Shown here: piece after piece, positions 16,541 through 25,992 of the stretch
How the letters are laid out: each line of letters starts with the position of its first letter
How positions within the stretch are numbered: the stretch's first letter is position 1
From: Natroniella sp046097105
GTDB lineage: Bacteria > Bacillota > Halanaerobiia > Halobacteroidales > Halobacteroidaceae
Reading direction: 5' to 3'
Assembly: GCF_046097105.1 (NCBI RefSeq)
Contig: NZ_CP175562.1
Coordinates: 1,798,001-1,862,000 of the forward strand
Length of the DNA stretch: 64,000 bases
Translations under genes and position numbers: made by a program
Notes under the pieces: model-generated
Database searches by the model: none
Told to the model about the DNA's origin: nothing
What the model saw: the letters and a program-made list of their open reading frames with translations, nothing else

Positions 16541-18025
16541 CTATCTCCTCCAAGCCTGTTTATTAAATAAAATAAATAATGGTAAAATCTCCAATCTTCC
16601 TGCTAACATAGCAACAATATATGTAACTTTTATTATATCAGATAACTCCTGCATCTGTTCTACACTAAAATAAAAAGGGCCAATATTTCCTAACGCCGAA
16701 AAAACACCTGAAAATGCATTCCAAGCAGGTAAATCAGAAAATAAAGCTGTTATTCCACCTCCGATAACCAACAAAAGCAACCAGCCAAAAAAGAGAGCAA
16801 CAACTCTAAAAACTTCCTTATTATCCATTATATTATCATCTACCACTACAGGCAAGATAGCTCCTTGTGGATAATAGACTTTTTTAATTTCACGTTTGAA
16901 TAATTTATTTAAGATCACTATCCTAATTAATTTAAAGCCACCAGATGTAGAACCGACACATGCTCCAGTCAGCATCAAAATCAAAAACACCTGTCTAGCT
17001 ACTGCCGGAAAGAAAGAAGAACCAATATCCTGTGTACCAAAACCAGTCGTTGTTAAAAGGGCAACCACTTGAAAAAGGGTCTTTCTAATAGTTTCTTCTA
17101 AACTAGCCCAACTAAAGGGAAAATAAGAGTAATGATTAATTAAGATCAGAGAAACTGCACCGACAATAACCCCCCAAAAATACTTCATCTCTATACCAGC
17201 CCATAACTCTCTTAAATTACCTGTCAGAACTTTATAATGAACTAAAAAGTTGACTCCACCTAAAGTCATAAAGAAGATAATTACATATTCAATTGCCTTA
17301 TAATTTTGGTAACCAGCCTCCTTAAAATATCCAATACTGTTATCATATGGAGAAAACCCTCCTGTAGACACCGTGGTTAAACTATGTGCTAGAGCATCAA
17401 ATAAAGAAACCCCTAACGAATAAAGAATAACCATTTCTAAAACCGTAAAACCAGCATAAATCAACCACAAAATTCTAATGGTTTTAAAAATATTAGGAGT
17501 AGGACGAGATTGATTAATCTTATGACTCTCTGCCGTAAATAACTTAAATAAACCTCCTTGCCCCTTAAATGTAACAAATAAAAAGAAAGTCAAAATTCCC
17601 AGACCACCTAACCATTGAATTAAACTACGCCAAAACAAAATAGATCGTGGTAAACTTTCTAATCCAGTAAAAACAGTAATACCTGTCGTTGTAAAACCAC
17701 TTACCGATTCAAAAAAAGCATCTAAAAAAGAATAATCTAGTGCTAAATAAAAAGGAAGTGCCCCTATCAAAGAAACTACAATCCAACCTAATCCACAAAC
17801 TATCATTCCCGTAGTCAATGACATCTTTTGTTTACTAGCAGTAAGTTTACCAAACAAACCCATAAAACAAGATAATAAAGCTGGAATAAGAAATACACTT
17901 TTTAATTTTTCTTGATAAATAATACTGACTATAATTGGTATTAGCAACACACAAGCTAGTACTAATAGTAAAGAACCCAACAAATTAATTACAGTCTTAA
18001 CTTTATTGATTACTTGTACTTGCAC
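16541..18025 (-). CDS. trkH: Trk/Ktr K+ transporter membrane subunit (TrkH family)
   Basis: 494 aa integral membrane protein with four M1-P-M2 repeats forming a K+ (or Na+-coupled K+) pathway. Filter-like loops are visible: SVSGFTTTGITV, LTTVSTGGFSPYD, LLTTTGFGTQD, and GACVGSTSGGFKLIR. GTG 18025 is preceded by GGAGG at 8 bases. First gene of trkH-trkA. Confidence 0.94.
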   Translation of the reverse strand: MQVQVINKVKTVINLLGSLLLVLACVLLIPIIVSIIYQEKLKSVFLIPALLSCFMGLFGKLTASKQKMSLTTGMIVCGLGWIVVSLIGALPFYLALDYSFLDAFFESVSGFTTTGITVFTGLESLPRSILFWRSLIQWLGGLGILTFFLFVTFKGQGGLFKLFTAESHKINQSRPTPNIFKTIRILWLIYAGFTVLEMVILYSLGVSLFDALAHSLTTVSTGGFSPYDNSIGYFKEAGYQNYKAIEYVIIFFMTLGGVNFLVHYKVLTGNLRELWAGIEMKYFWGVIVGAVSLILINHYSYFPFSWASLEETIRKTLFQVVALLTTTGFGTQDIGSSFFPAVARQVFLILMLTGACVGSTSGGFKLIRIVILNKLFKREIKKVYYPQGAILPVVVDDNIMDNKEVFRVVALFFGWLLLLVIGGGITALFSDLPAWNAFSGVFSALGNIGPFYFSVEQMQELSDIIKVTYIVAMLAGRLEILPLFILFNKQAWRR

Positions 18026-18161
18026 AACTTCTTCCTCCTCTCAAGCTAAAAATAGCTAACAAACAGATCAAAAAATTTATCTATTCCATCCTTGTCTATT
18101 AAATAAGACAGTTAAAAAACATTTGTAATAAAAAACTTCCCTAAGTTTTAACATGAGGAAT

Positions 18162-18450
18162 ATTGATATAATGTGTAACTTCGTGACACAGCCGTCAGCA
18201 AACGTTTTTTTGTTACGAAGAGTTTAAGGCTCGTAGGATCAGCCATGAGTCGTCAGCTCAATTAAAATCTATTAAACCCAACAAGTAAAACCATCTAAAC
18301 CCAGTAAATATAATGGTTTCTAGATGTTTTAATTTTTATTGATTTTAAATGCTCTTAACTGATAGCTGACCCTACAAGTCTAAAAATCCAAGAACTCTCC
18401 GTAACAAAAACCGTTCGCTATGTGGCACAAAAGTGTCACACTATTATAAC
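18162..18450. repeat. MITE-like element, type 2 core (copy 1)
   Basis: 289 bases, with ends ATTGATATAATGTG at left and GTGTCACACTATTATAA at right. The inverted ends extend imperfectly inward for about 70 bases (AACGTTTTTTTGTTACGAAG at left pairs with the right-hand CTCCGTAACAAAAACCGTT). No gene inside. Confidence 0.8.
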
Positions 18451-18489
18451 ATAACAATAAAGTGGCCAACATGGCCACTAATTAAAAAC

Positions 18490-18687
18490 TTAACTCTTTG
18501 ATTTGATAAAAAATTCAACAGAACGATCATAGGTCTTTTCTGCCTCTTTTGAAAAGAAACACCCTGGCAGTTCACCCTTTTGGTTATGATATTTAACACA
18601 AGCACAACAATTCCCCTTCCGGGAACAAGGTTCATAAGTACAACTACAATAATCTTTATTAGCTTCTAACTCACTGCATTCAGCCAT
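18490..18687 (-). CDS. Small Cys-rich protein, DUF6485-like
   Basis: 65 aa cytosolic-looking protein with eight Cys: CSELEANKDYCSCTYEPC, GNCCACVKYH, GCFF. The pattern suggests a metal or iron-sulfur site, and I recall the family as DUF6485, common in anaerobes, with no known function. GGAGGGCTAAG precedes the ATG. It lies between a MITE-like repeat and hslO. An overlapping open frame at 18444-18635 lacks these features. Confidence 0.8.
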   Translation of the reverse strand: MAECSELEANKDYCSCTYEPCSRKGNCCACVKYHNQKGELPGCFFSKEAEKTYDRSVEFFIKSKS

Positions 18688-18738
18688 CTTAGCCCTCCTT
18701 CAAGAGATAGAATTCTATTTAAAACTTCACGATAAAAC

Positions 18739-19629
18739 TTAATTCTCCTCTTTTGGATTAGTAGCTAAAATATCTTCAAACTCCTCTTTACTAAATTGAT
18801 AGCCTTGATTACAAAAATGGCACTTAATCTCTACTTGCTCATCTTCTTCTATAATCTCTCTTAAATCCTCTTCACCCAAACTACTTACTAATCTCTTCAT
18901 GCGTCTTTGACTACAGATACATTTAAATTCAATCTCTCTTTCTGTCAAAATCTTAAACTCGAACCCTACTAATAACTTCTCCAATAATTTCTCTGGACTC
19001 AAACCCTGCCCTATTAACTTGCTAACTGAATCAATCTCGGCCAAATTCTCCTCCAATTGAGTAATCGTCTCTTCAGCAGCCTCAGGCATTAGCTGAATGA
19101 TGAATCCACCAGCAGCTTTAACCGAACAATCAGGATTAACCAAAATCCCTAACCCTACTGCTGATGGTGTCTGCTCTGATTTGGTAAAGTAATAAGTTAG
19201 ATCATCACCAATCTCTCCTGAAACCAATGGCACACTCCCTTGATAAGGATCTTTTAAACCTAAATCCTTCTTAATAGTTAAACTACCTTGTCCAATTGCC
19301 CTAGCTACATCTAATTTTCCTAACTCATTTTCTAAAAGTTCAATTTGAGGATTAGTTACATAACCTCTGACCTCTCCATATTGATTAGCATGAACAACTA
19401 TCCTCTGTAATGGCCCATCACCACTGATCGCCAAACTAATTTCTTTACCGGATTTAAGCATTGAACCCATCAATACACCAGCAGTCAATGTCCTACCTAA
19501 AGCTGCGGTTGCTACTGGTGTAGTTTGGTGAGCTTGTTGAGCCTGCTTAACTAACTCTGTGCTTCTAGCTACTAAAACTCTAATCTCTTTATTGATTGTC
19601 ATTGCCCTAATTAAATAATCTTTTTTCAT
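18739..19629 (-). CDS. hslO: Redox-regulated chaperone Hsp33
   Basis: 296 aa chaperone activated by oxidation. The N-terminal dimerising domain has TAALGRTLTAGVLMGSMLK and the middle has PLVSGEIGDDLTYYF. The C-terminal zinc switch shows CIC (about 241-243) and CHFC (about 274-277), the expected CxC and CxxC pairs. ATG 19629 has GAGGTG 6 bases upstream; GTG 19638 is part of that site. Downstream of uppP. Confidence 0.96.
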   Translation of the reverse strand: MKKDYLIRAMTINKEIRVLVARSTELVKQAQQAHQTTPVATAALGRTLTAGVLMGSMLKSGKEISLAISGDGPLQRIVVHANQYGEVRGYVTNPQIELLENELGKLDVARAIGQGSLTIKKDLGLKDPYQGSVPLVSGEIGDDLTYYFTKSEQTPSAVGLGILVNPDCSVKAAGGFIIQLMPEAAEETITQLEENLAEIDSVSKLIGQGLSPEKLLEKLLVGFEFKILTEREIEFKCICSQRRMKRLVSSLGEEDLREIIEEDEQVEIKCHFCNQGYQFSKEEFEDILATNPKEEN

Positions 19630-19670
19630 CTTTATCACCTCATATTTTAAGTGTTAAGTTTAGGTTGGAA

Positions 19671-20438
19671 TTAAGTTAATAGAATTATTAATATTGCTAA
19701 AGTCCAACAATAATAAGCAAAGATACTCAATCGCTCTTGATTGATCAACTTAAGTAATAATCTAATAGCAAAGTAGCCAGAAACTGCAGAAGTTACAGTC
19801 CCTAAGGTCAATTCTAACAAACCAATTTCGCCCATTCCCATTCTTACTAGATCAACTGCCTGAATCAAACTGGCCCCTGCAATTACAGGAATCGATAATA
19901 GGAATGAATAGCGAGCTGCTAACTTCCGATCTAGCCCTTTAAATAATCCAGTTACAATCGTCGCTCCAGAACGAGAAATCCCAGGTAAGATAGCTACAGC
20001 TTGAGCAAATCCTACTATTAATGAATCACTGACCTTCATCTCATCTAAATTACGTCGCTTAAGCTCAACTCGATCAGATAACCATAGCAATAACCCAGTA
20101 ATCAATAACATAAAGCCAACAAAAGTAACTGAAGAAAAGAGCTGTTCAAAGTAATCTTCAAATAAGACCCCAATCACTCCTGCTGGTATTGTTCCTAGCA
20201 GAAGATAAAAGGTCAACTTACGATACTTAGGTTTCAGTTTAACTATTTTTATAATATCAGACCAGAAGACAATTACAACCGAAATCAATGTTCCAAAGTG
20301 TAAAAAGACATTCAAGGTCAACCTCTCTTGCACTCCAAATAAATGTTGAAACAAGACCAAATGTCCTGAACTACTAACAGGGATAAACTCAGTCAATCCC
20401 TGCACAACCCCCAAAATTATAATTCTAACTAATTCCAT
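19671..20438 (-). CDS. uppP: Undecaprenyl-diphosphatase
   Basis: 255 aa polytopic membrane enzyme (BacA family) that recycles undecaprenyl pyrophosphate to the monophosphate for cell-wall synthesis. Active-site motifs GLTEFIPVSSSGHL near the N-terminus and GISRSGATI near 155 are intact. AGGAGAGATTAG precedes the ATG. The 16-base spacing to dsdA suggests one operon. Confidence 0.96.
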   Translation of the reverse strand: MELVRIIILGVVQGLTEFIPVSSSGHLVLFQHLFGVQERLTLNVFLHFGTLISVVIVFWSDIIKIVKLKPKYRKLTFYLLLGTIPAGVIGVLFEDYFEQLFSSVTFVGFMLLITGLLLWLSDRVELKRRNLDEMKVSDSLIVGFAQAVAILPGISRSGATIVTGLFKGLDRKLAARYSFLLSIPVIAGASLIQAVDLVRMGMGEIGLLELTLGTVTSAVSGYFAIRLLLKLINQERLSIFAYYCWTLAILIILLT

Positions 20439-20454
20439 CTAATCTCTCCTATAC

Positions 20455-21822
20455 TTAGATCTCTCTTCGTAATTGGCATCCTTGTTGGTGGTATTTCTCC
20501 ATTATGTGTGATGGAACCATACTTCCCCCTGTCGCCCACGGAATATGAATCGCATTTTCCATCTTAGCTAACAGATTATTATCATTTAGATATCTTAAAC
20601 CTACCTTTTCATTCAACAAACGAACAGGGCCAACCAACCCTGCTGCGGCAGATGGTTCTAAGCTAATCTCTTCTACTTCAAATAAATAACTTAGTAAAAT
20701 ATACAACTTTTGATCTTCAATCGTATAAATCCCACTCACTAACTCTTCAATCATCTGGCCTACAAATGCTGACGCTCTACCAACAGCAAGCCCATCAGCT
20801 ACTGTCTTCTTATCCAAGCCAAAGTCTTGAACGGAGATTTGATTATGTTGGCCCGTCAATAACCCTAATAGCATACAAGGGGAGCGAGTCGGTTCAACAA
20901 AGAAACAATGAACATTATCCTGAAATACTAACTTCAAGCCGAAAGCTATCCCTCCTGGTGCACCTCCAACACCACAAGGTAAATAAACAAATAAAGGTCG
21001 CTTTGAACTGACTTCTAAATCCATTGCTAGCAACTGTTCTTTTAAACGCAATGCTGCTACAGAATATCCTAAAAAGAGATCAACAGACTGCTCATCATCA
21101 ATAAAATAACTTTGAGAATCTGCCTCTGCTTGCTTTCTTCCTTCCTCTACCGCTTGATTATAATCTGAAGTATGTTCAACAACTTCAACTCCATGCTCGC
21201 GCAATAATTCCTTCTTCCACTCCTTAGCATCAATTGACATATGAACCGTTACCTTAAAGCCAAGCTTAGCACCCATAATTCCAATACTGAGCCCTAAATT
21301 GCCTGTGGAACCGACTACAATCGAATATTGAGCTAAAAACTCTTTAAACTTATCTGTTGCTAAAATTGAATAATCATCTTTTAAGTTGAGTAACTCATGT
21401 TCAACAGCTAACTCTTCTGCATGCTTTAATACTTCATAAATCCCACCTCGAGCCTTAATTGAACCTGCAATCGGTAATTGATTATCAGATTTTAATAACA
21501 ATTCACCAGGTAAATCTAGCCCACTTATCATCTCCAATTTCTCTTTGAATTTAGAAATATTGACTAATGGAGACTCAATAATTCCATTACTTTGTCTTGT
21601 TTTCGGAAAGACTCGACTCAAATAAGGGCCAAAGCGCCTTAATCTTGCTTCAGCCTCCTCTACATCTTTAAAATCTAAAGAAAGCTTAAATTTTGCCTCA
21701 ACAAATTCTTTATACTTAGGATTGGCCCACCATACCTCTTCAGTATCAATTATCTGTTTTAATAGTGGATACTCTGCTTTCCACTCTCTTATACTTTTAT
21801 CTGCAATCAATTTTTGATTCAT
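20455..21822 (-). CDS. dsdA: D-serine ammonia-lyase
   Basis: 455 aa PLP enzyme that turns D-serine into pyruvate and ammonia. The PLP lysine motif is AGSIKARGG near residue 125. The phosphate-binding loop GSTGNLGLSIG and the later CGVGGAPGG segment are also family features. The length matches DsdA rather than the short Thr/Ser dehydratases. ATG 21822 is favoured, with AAGGAG 11 bases upstream; GTG 21834 overlaps the CPBP stop. No dsdC or dsdX is adjacent. It sits oddly between a CPBP protease and uppP; a role in D-Ser detoxification or amino acid use is inferred. Confidence 0.92.
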   Translation of the reverse strand: MNQKLIADKSIREWKAEYPLLKQIIDTEEVWWANPKYKEFVEAKFKLSLDFKDVEEAEARLRRFGPYLSRVFPKTRQSNGIIESPLVNISKFKEKLEMISGLDLPGELLLKSDNQLPIAGSIKARGGIYEVLKHAEELAVEHELLNLKDDYSILATDKFKEFLAQYSIVVGSTGNLGLSIGIMGAKLGFKVTVHMSIDAKEWKKELLREHGVEVVEHTSDYNQAVEEGRKQAEADSQSYFIDDEQSVDLFLGYSVAALRLKEQLLAMDLEVSSKRPLFVYLPCGVGGAPGGIAFGLKLVFQDNVHCFFVEPTRSPCMLLGLLTGQHNQISVQDFGLDKKTVADGLAVGRASAFVGQMIEELVSGIYTIEDQKLYILLSYLFEVEEISLEPSAAAGLVGPVRLLNEKVGLRYLNDNNLLAKMENAIHIPWATGGSMVPSHIMEKYHQQGCQLRREI

Positions 21823-21830
21823 TATTGAAT

Positions 21831-22637
21831 TCACTCCTTGGTTTGGTAGTTATCAATAAAACGATCAAATAGAACAATCCCACCTAACAACAAAGCAAAA
21901 CCGAATACTGTCAGCCATATTGGAAAAAACTCCACCTCAGTAGTTGCAGGTTGTTCAGATAATGCAACAGATAAAACAACAATTAAATTATTAATGCCAT
22001 GTCCAATAATTACCAGTAACAGCGACTTGCTCTTAAAATAAATCCACCCTAAAAATAGACCTAATATAAAAGTTGCAGCTCCTTGCCAAGGATTAAGGTG
22101 GAGAACAGCAAATAAAAATGCTGAAGTACTGATTGCTAACCAAGGCTTATGTCTGGTCAAAAAACCTCGTAATATGATTCCTCGAAAGATTAACTCCTCA
22201 ACCGTTGGAAAGATAATCACCAATGAAATAAAGGTTAAGATAATATTAGTTTCATAGACTCGATTTAAATGGTCAAGAAAATCTTGTTGTAAAGGAAAGA
22301 TATATTGAACAAGATTAATAATTAATGAGTTAACAATAACAACCCCAACTATCGCTATAAAAACAACTGAATAAAGCTTAAAATTTATTATATTTTGACC
22401 TTTAACTTCTCTCCAACTGAGTTGATACTTCTTATTAACATACAGAAAGCTTAGTAAACCAGCCAACCCGGGGGCTAGGTAATATTCAAGTAAATAGCGA
22501 AATAACTCTGTCTGCCATAACCCTGTCAAGCCTCCAATAATTCCACCACTGATCCCAACTATAAGTTGGAATATAAAATAAAGTAGAATTAAGCCTATAG
22601 CCTGTAATAAAGAGGGATACTCTTTTTCAACTGCCAT
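21831..22637 (-). CDS. CPBP family intramembrane metalloprotease
   Basis: 268 aa with about eight hydrophobic helices. The Abi/CAAX-protease motifs are intact: EELIFRGIILRG, HLNPWQG (HxxxN type) and HGINN. Substrates cannot be told from sequence. It is first of the CPBP-dsdA-uppP-hslO run, with its stop only 8 bases before the dsdA start. AAGGAG lies 9 bases upstream of the ATG. Confidence 0.9.
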   Translation of the reverse strand: MAVEKEYPSLLQAIGLILLYFIFQLIVGISGGIIGGLTGLWQTELFRYLLEYYLAPGLAGLLSFLYVNKKYQLSWREVKGQNIINFKLYSVVFIAIVGVVIVNSLIINLVQYIFPLQQDFLDHLNRVYETNIILTFISLVIIFPTVEELIFRGIILRGFLTRHKPWLAISTSAFLFAVLHLNPWQGAATFILGLFLGWIYFKSKSLLLVIIGHGINNLIVVLSVALSEQPATTEVEFFPIWLTVFGFALLLGGIVLFDRFIDNYQTKE

Positions 22638-22767
22638 CTAATTCTACTCCTTCCTAAAGATTATAAACACTACTATCTCAAATAGTTTTTCTTCTAAGAT
22701 TATCTATACTCATCTCTTGATTCAAATATTATACTTCTATCTTAGATAAAATTTTTCCTGCAATTAA

Positions 22768-22991
22768 ATTGATATTAAGTGGCACTTTCAGTGCCACTGA
22801 GCTATCAGCTATCAGCCTTCAGTCGTGAGCCAGTTCAAAATCTTCAAAGCTAAAATCTAAAATCACTTAACCCCTTAAAATCAAAAGCTTAAAGCTTGTT
22901 TTGAATTTGATTTTATGGTTTTGTTTTTAGCTGATAGCTGAGGGCTGATAGCTCACAGCTATGTGGCACCAAAGTGCCACAATATTGTAAT
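22768..22991. repeat. MITE-like element, type 2 core, diverged (copy 2)
   Basis: 224 bases with the best-kept ends: GTGGCACTTTCAGTGCCAC at left and GTGGCACCAAAGTGCCAC at right, then AATATTGTAAT. The interior keeps AGCTATCAGCTATCAGC-like tracts but is otherwise diverged from the other three type 2 copies. Confidence 0.75.
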
Positions 22992-23002
22992 ACTTCATAA
23001 AT

Positions 23003-23027
23003 AAAAAAAAGAGGGCCAACGCCCCCT
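23003..23027 (-). terminator. proBA terminator
   Basis: AGGGGGC / GCCCTCT stem with a GTTG loop, then eight U on the minus strand, just after the proA stop. Confidence 0.85.
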
Positions 23028-23030
23028 ATA

Positions 23031-24287
23031 TTAATCTCTAATTTGTCCATCTCCAAAGATCACAAACTTAGTTGTTGTCAATTGATTGACTCCCATTGGC
23101 CCGCGAGCATGAAGTTTTTGGGTACTGATTCCTATCTCAGCTCCCAACCCAAACTGTCCTCCATCGGTAAAGCGGGTTGAAGCATTGACATAGACAGCAG
23201 CTGAATCAACCGTATCTAAAAATTGATGAGCTTTAGTATAATTTTCAGTAACAATTGCTTCCGAATGATTAGTACTATATTGATCAATGTGAGCAACTGC
23301 CTCTTCCAAATCAGCCACAACTTTAATTGCTAAAGTATAATCTAAAAATTCGGTTGCCCAATCCTCCTCAGTAGCCAGCTTAACATCTGCTACAATCTCT
23401 TGTACCTGTTCACAACCTTTAACCAAAGTATCCCGCTCTTTCAACTCTTCAATAATGATCGGTAAAAATTCCTCAGCCACATCTTGATGGACCAGCAAAG
23501 TTTCCATAGCATTACAGACACCTGTTCGCTGTGTTTTAGCGTTAATTACAATCTCTTCTGCCATCTCTAAATCAGCTGCAATATCAACATATGTATGACA
23601 ATTACCTACACCCGTCTCAATTACCGGCACAGTTGAATTATTAACAACTGCTTGAATTAGGCCTTCTCCACCCCGCGGAATCAAGACATCAAGATAATCA
23701 TTTAATTTAAACATTACTTGCACTGCTTCTCGATTTGTTGTTTCAACTAATTGAATTGAACCCTCTGGTAACCCTGCTTGAAAAGCTGCATTAGAAATAA
23801 TCTCAACTAAAGCTTGATTAGAGTTGATTGCATTTGAACCCCCACGTAATAAGACTGTATTACCTGCCTTTAAACATAAACCAGCTGCATCAACAGTCAC
23901 ATTAGGTCGTGCCTCATAAATGATCCCAATCACACCTAGTGGCACTTTAATCTTACCAACCTTTAAACCATTTGGTCGTTGCTTCATTTCAATCATTTCA
24001 CCAATTGGATCAGTAAATTGAGCAACCTTCCTTAATCCCTGTGCCATACTTGCAATTCTCTCTTCAGTCAACAACAATCGATCTAATAAAGACTCTGATA
24101 ATCCATTTTCTCTTCCTTCTTGCATATCCTTTTTATTAGCAGCTAAAATCTTATCTTGCTTACTTTCTAACGCATCAGCCATCTGTAACAATGCTTGATT
24201 TTTATAAGAAGAACTTAAATTAGCTAACTCTTTTGCAGCCTTCTTTGCTTTCTTAGCCTTTTGAATCACATCTTCCTTAATACTCAT
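23031..24287 (-). CDS. proA: Glutamate-5-semialdehyde dehydrogenase
   Basis: 418 aa. Second step of proline synthesis: reduces gamma-glutamyl phosphate with NADPH. The aldehyde-dehydrogenase fold has the catalytic Cys in TQRTGVCNAMETLLV, and a substrate region VNASTRFTDGGQFGLGAEIG near the end. AAGGGGGGGAG precedes the ATG. A 157-base AT-rich gap separates it from proB. Proline can also be an osmolyte. Confidence 0.97.
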   Translation of the reverse strand: MSIKEDVIQKAKKAKKAAKELANLSSSYKNQALLQMADALESKQDKILAANKKDMQEGRENGLSESLLDRLLLTEERIASMAQGLRKVAQFTDPIGEMIEMKQRPNGLKVGKIKVPLGVIGIIYEARPNVTVDAAGLCLKAGNTVLLRGGSNAINSNQALVEIISNAAFQAGLPEGSIQLVETTNREAVQVMFKLNDYLDVLIPRGGEGLIQAVVNNSTVPVIETGVGNCHTYVDIAADLEMAEEIVINAKTQRTGVCNAMETLLVHQDVAEEFLPIIIEELKERDTLVKGCEQVQEIVADVKLATEEDWATEFLDYTLAIKVVADLEEAVAHIDQYSTNHSEAIVTENYTKAHQFLDTVDSAAVYVNASTRFTDGGQFGLGAEIGISTQKLHARGPMGVNQLTTTKFVIFGDGQIRD

Positions 24288-24444
24288 TTTACAACTCCCC
24301 CCCTTAAATTCAATTAATATTTAACATCTAATAGTTTAAGATCAAAAGTTTAAGTTCAAAAATTATAATTTATTTGAATCAATTTATGATATGATGTTTT
24401 GATTTTTTAATTATTCAATATTAATTATTCAATATTCAATGCCT
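24288..24444. repeat. AT-rich proB-proA spacer with ATTCAATATT repeats
   Basis: No gene. It contains short direct repeats TTATTCAATATT and TTTAAGTTCAAAA-like units. Similar ATTCAATATT runs occur just before hemB at about 43117-43150. Confidence 0.4.
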
Positions 24445-25569
24445 TTACAAACAGACTAGGTTATTACGGTGAATTATCTCATCATAATCTTGATAACCCA
24501 ACTTCTCTTTGATCTCACTAGAGTGTAGTCCTTTTATCTTTTCAATTTCAGCTTGAGAATAGTTAACCAACCCTCGGGCCAATCGGCTCCCAGCCTCATC
24601 TATTATATCAACTACATCCCCAGCCTTAAAACTAGCTTTAACTCTAATCACTCCAGAAGGTAATAAGCTACTTCCTTGCTTACTTATAGCCTTTGCTGCT
24701 CCAAAATCAACAATAATACTCCCTTGTACATCTAAGTTAAAAGCAATCCATTTTTCTCTACTGGCCAAGCCTTGTTCAGGTAAAAATAGAGTTCCTTTTT
24801 CTTTTCCACTACTAATTTGAGATAAAATTTGATCCTCACTCCCATTAGCTATTATCAAAGAAACACCTGCTTTAGTTGCAATCTTGGCCGCTCTAATCTT
24901 AGTTACCATACCTCCAGTTCCTCGTTCAGTACCGGCTGTTCCTGCTAAACCTTCAATCTTTTTTGAAATCTTTTCAACATTATTGATCATCTCAGCTTCA
25001 GGATTAAAACGTGGATCAGCAGTATATAAACCATCAATATCAGATAAAATAATTAACAAATCTGCATCAACCAAACCACTTACTAATGCTGATAAGGTAT
25101 CATTATCTCCAAACTTAATCTCATCAACAGCTATTGTATCATTTTCATTGATGATTGGGATTACATCATACTCTAGTAATTGATTTAGAGTATTGCGTGA
25201 ATTTAAATACCGCTTTCTATCAGTCAAATCCCTTTGGGTCAATAAAACTTGAGCCACTCGTTGATCATATTCACTAAATAACTTTTGATAAGTTTTCATT
25301 AATACCCCTTGACCAACAGCTGCTAAAGCCTGCTTTTGCGGGATAGTCTCAGGATAATAATCAAGATTTAACCCACCTACCCCAGCAGCAATTGCTCCTG
25401 AACTGACCAATATAATCTCTTTTCCTTGATGCTTAAGATCAACCACTTCTCTAATTAACTTTTCAATTCGATTTAGATTTAATTTAGAATTCTGATAAGT
25501 TAACGTACTACTACCTATCTTAACTACAATTCGATCCCTCTCTACAAGCTCTTCTCTCACTTCTATCAC
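24445..25569 (-). CDS. proB: Glutamate 5-kinase
   Basis: 374 aa. First and feedback-controlled step of proline synthesis. Amino acid kinase domain: VVKIGSSTL, SSGAIAAGV, INENDTIAVDEIKFGDND, and GTGGMVTKIRAA. A C-terminal PUA domain lies at about 280-365, giving the long form of the enzyme. The start may be GTG 25569 or GTG 25560; TAGGTGA lies nearer the latter. It closely follows yhbY. Confidence 0.96.
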   Translation of the reverse strand: MIEVREELVERDRIVVKIGSSTLTYQNSKLNLNRIEKLIREVVDLKHQGKEIILVSSGAIAAGVGGLNLDYYPETIPQKQALAAVGQGVLMKTYQKLFSEYDQRVAQVLLTQRDLTDRKRYLNSRNTLNQLLEYDVIPIINENDTIAVDEIKFGDNDTLSALVSGLVDADLLIILSDIDGLYTADPRFNPEAEMINNVEKISKKIEGLAGTAGTERGTGGMVTKIRAAKIATKAGVSLIIANGSEDQILSQISSGKEKGTLFLPEQGLASREKWIAFNLDVQGSIIVDFGAAKAISKQGSSLLPSGVIRVKASFKAGDVVDIIDEAGSRLARGLVNYSQAEIEKIKGLHSSEIKEKLGYQDYDEIIHRNNLVCL

Positions 25570-25599
25570 CTAACCTTCAGTTAAGGTAAACCATACTTC

Positions 25600-25890
25600 T
25601 TAATTCAATTGATAACTATTTTTTTCCTCATTCTTGCGGTATAAAACAAACACATTCCCTATAATCTGCACAACATCAGAATTAGTTTGTTCTGCTAATT
25701 CATAAGCTGCTTCCTGAGAATTATACATAGAATTATTCAAAGTTCTTAATTTTATTAACTCCCTTGCTTCTAAAGCATCTTCTACCTGTTTGACAAGATT
25801 TTCAGAAATGCCATCTTTACCAATTTGAAATAATGGATTCATTTCATTTGCTTTTCCTCGTAAATAACTTCGCTCTTTTCCTGTTAACAT
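25600..25890 (-). CDS. yhbY: YhbY family RNA-binding protein (CRM domain)
   Basis: 96 aa. Small RNA-binding protein tied to 50S assembly. The CRM domain fills the chain: LRGKANEMNPLFQIGKDGIS and the GxxG-like loop region, then VVQIIGNVFVLYR. AAGGGG precedes the ATG. In many Firmicutes it follows obgE, as here. Confidence 0.93.
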   Translation of the reverse strand: MLTGKERSYLRGKANEMNPLFQIGKDGISENLVKQVEDALEARELIKLRTLNNSMYNSQEAAYELAEQTNSDVVQIIGNVFVLYRKNEEKNSYQLN

Positions 25891-25992
25891 TTTTTCAACC
25901 CCTTATACTAAACTTAATTATAGATTCTTTAATAAATTTTCAGTAATAAAACATCTTCAAAAATTAGTTCTTAGCTTATCTAACAATTAAAA

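Noticed and set aside
18444..18635. 63-codon frame overlapping the Cys-rich gene
   Set aside because: Out-of-frame shadow; the other frame has a good ribosome binding site and a conserved Cys pattern.
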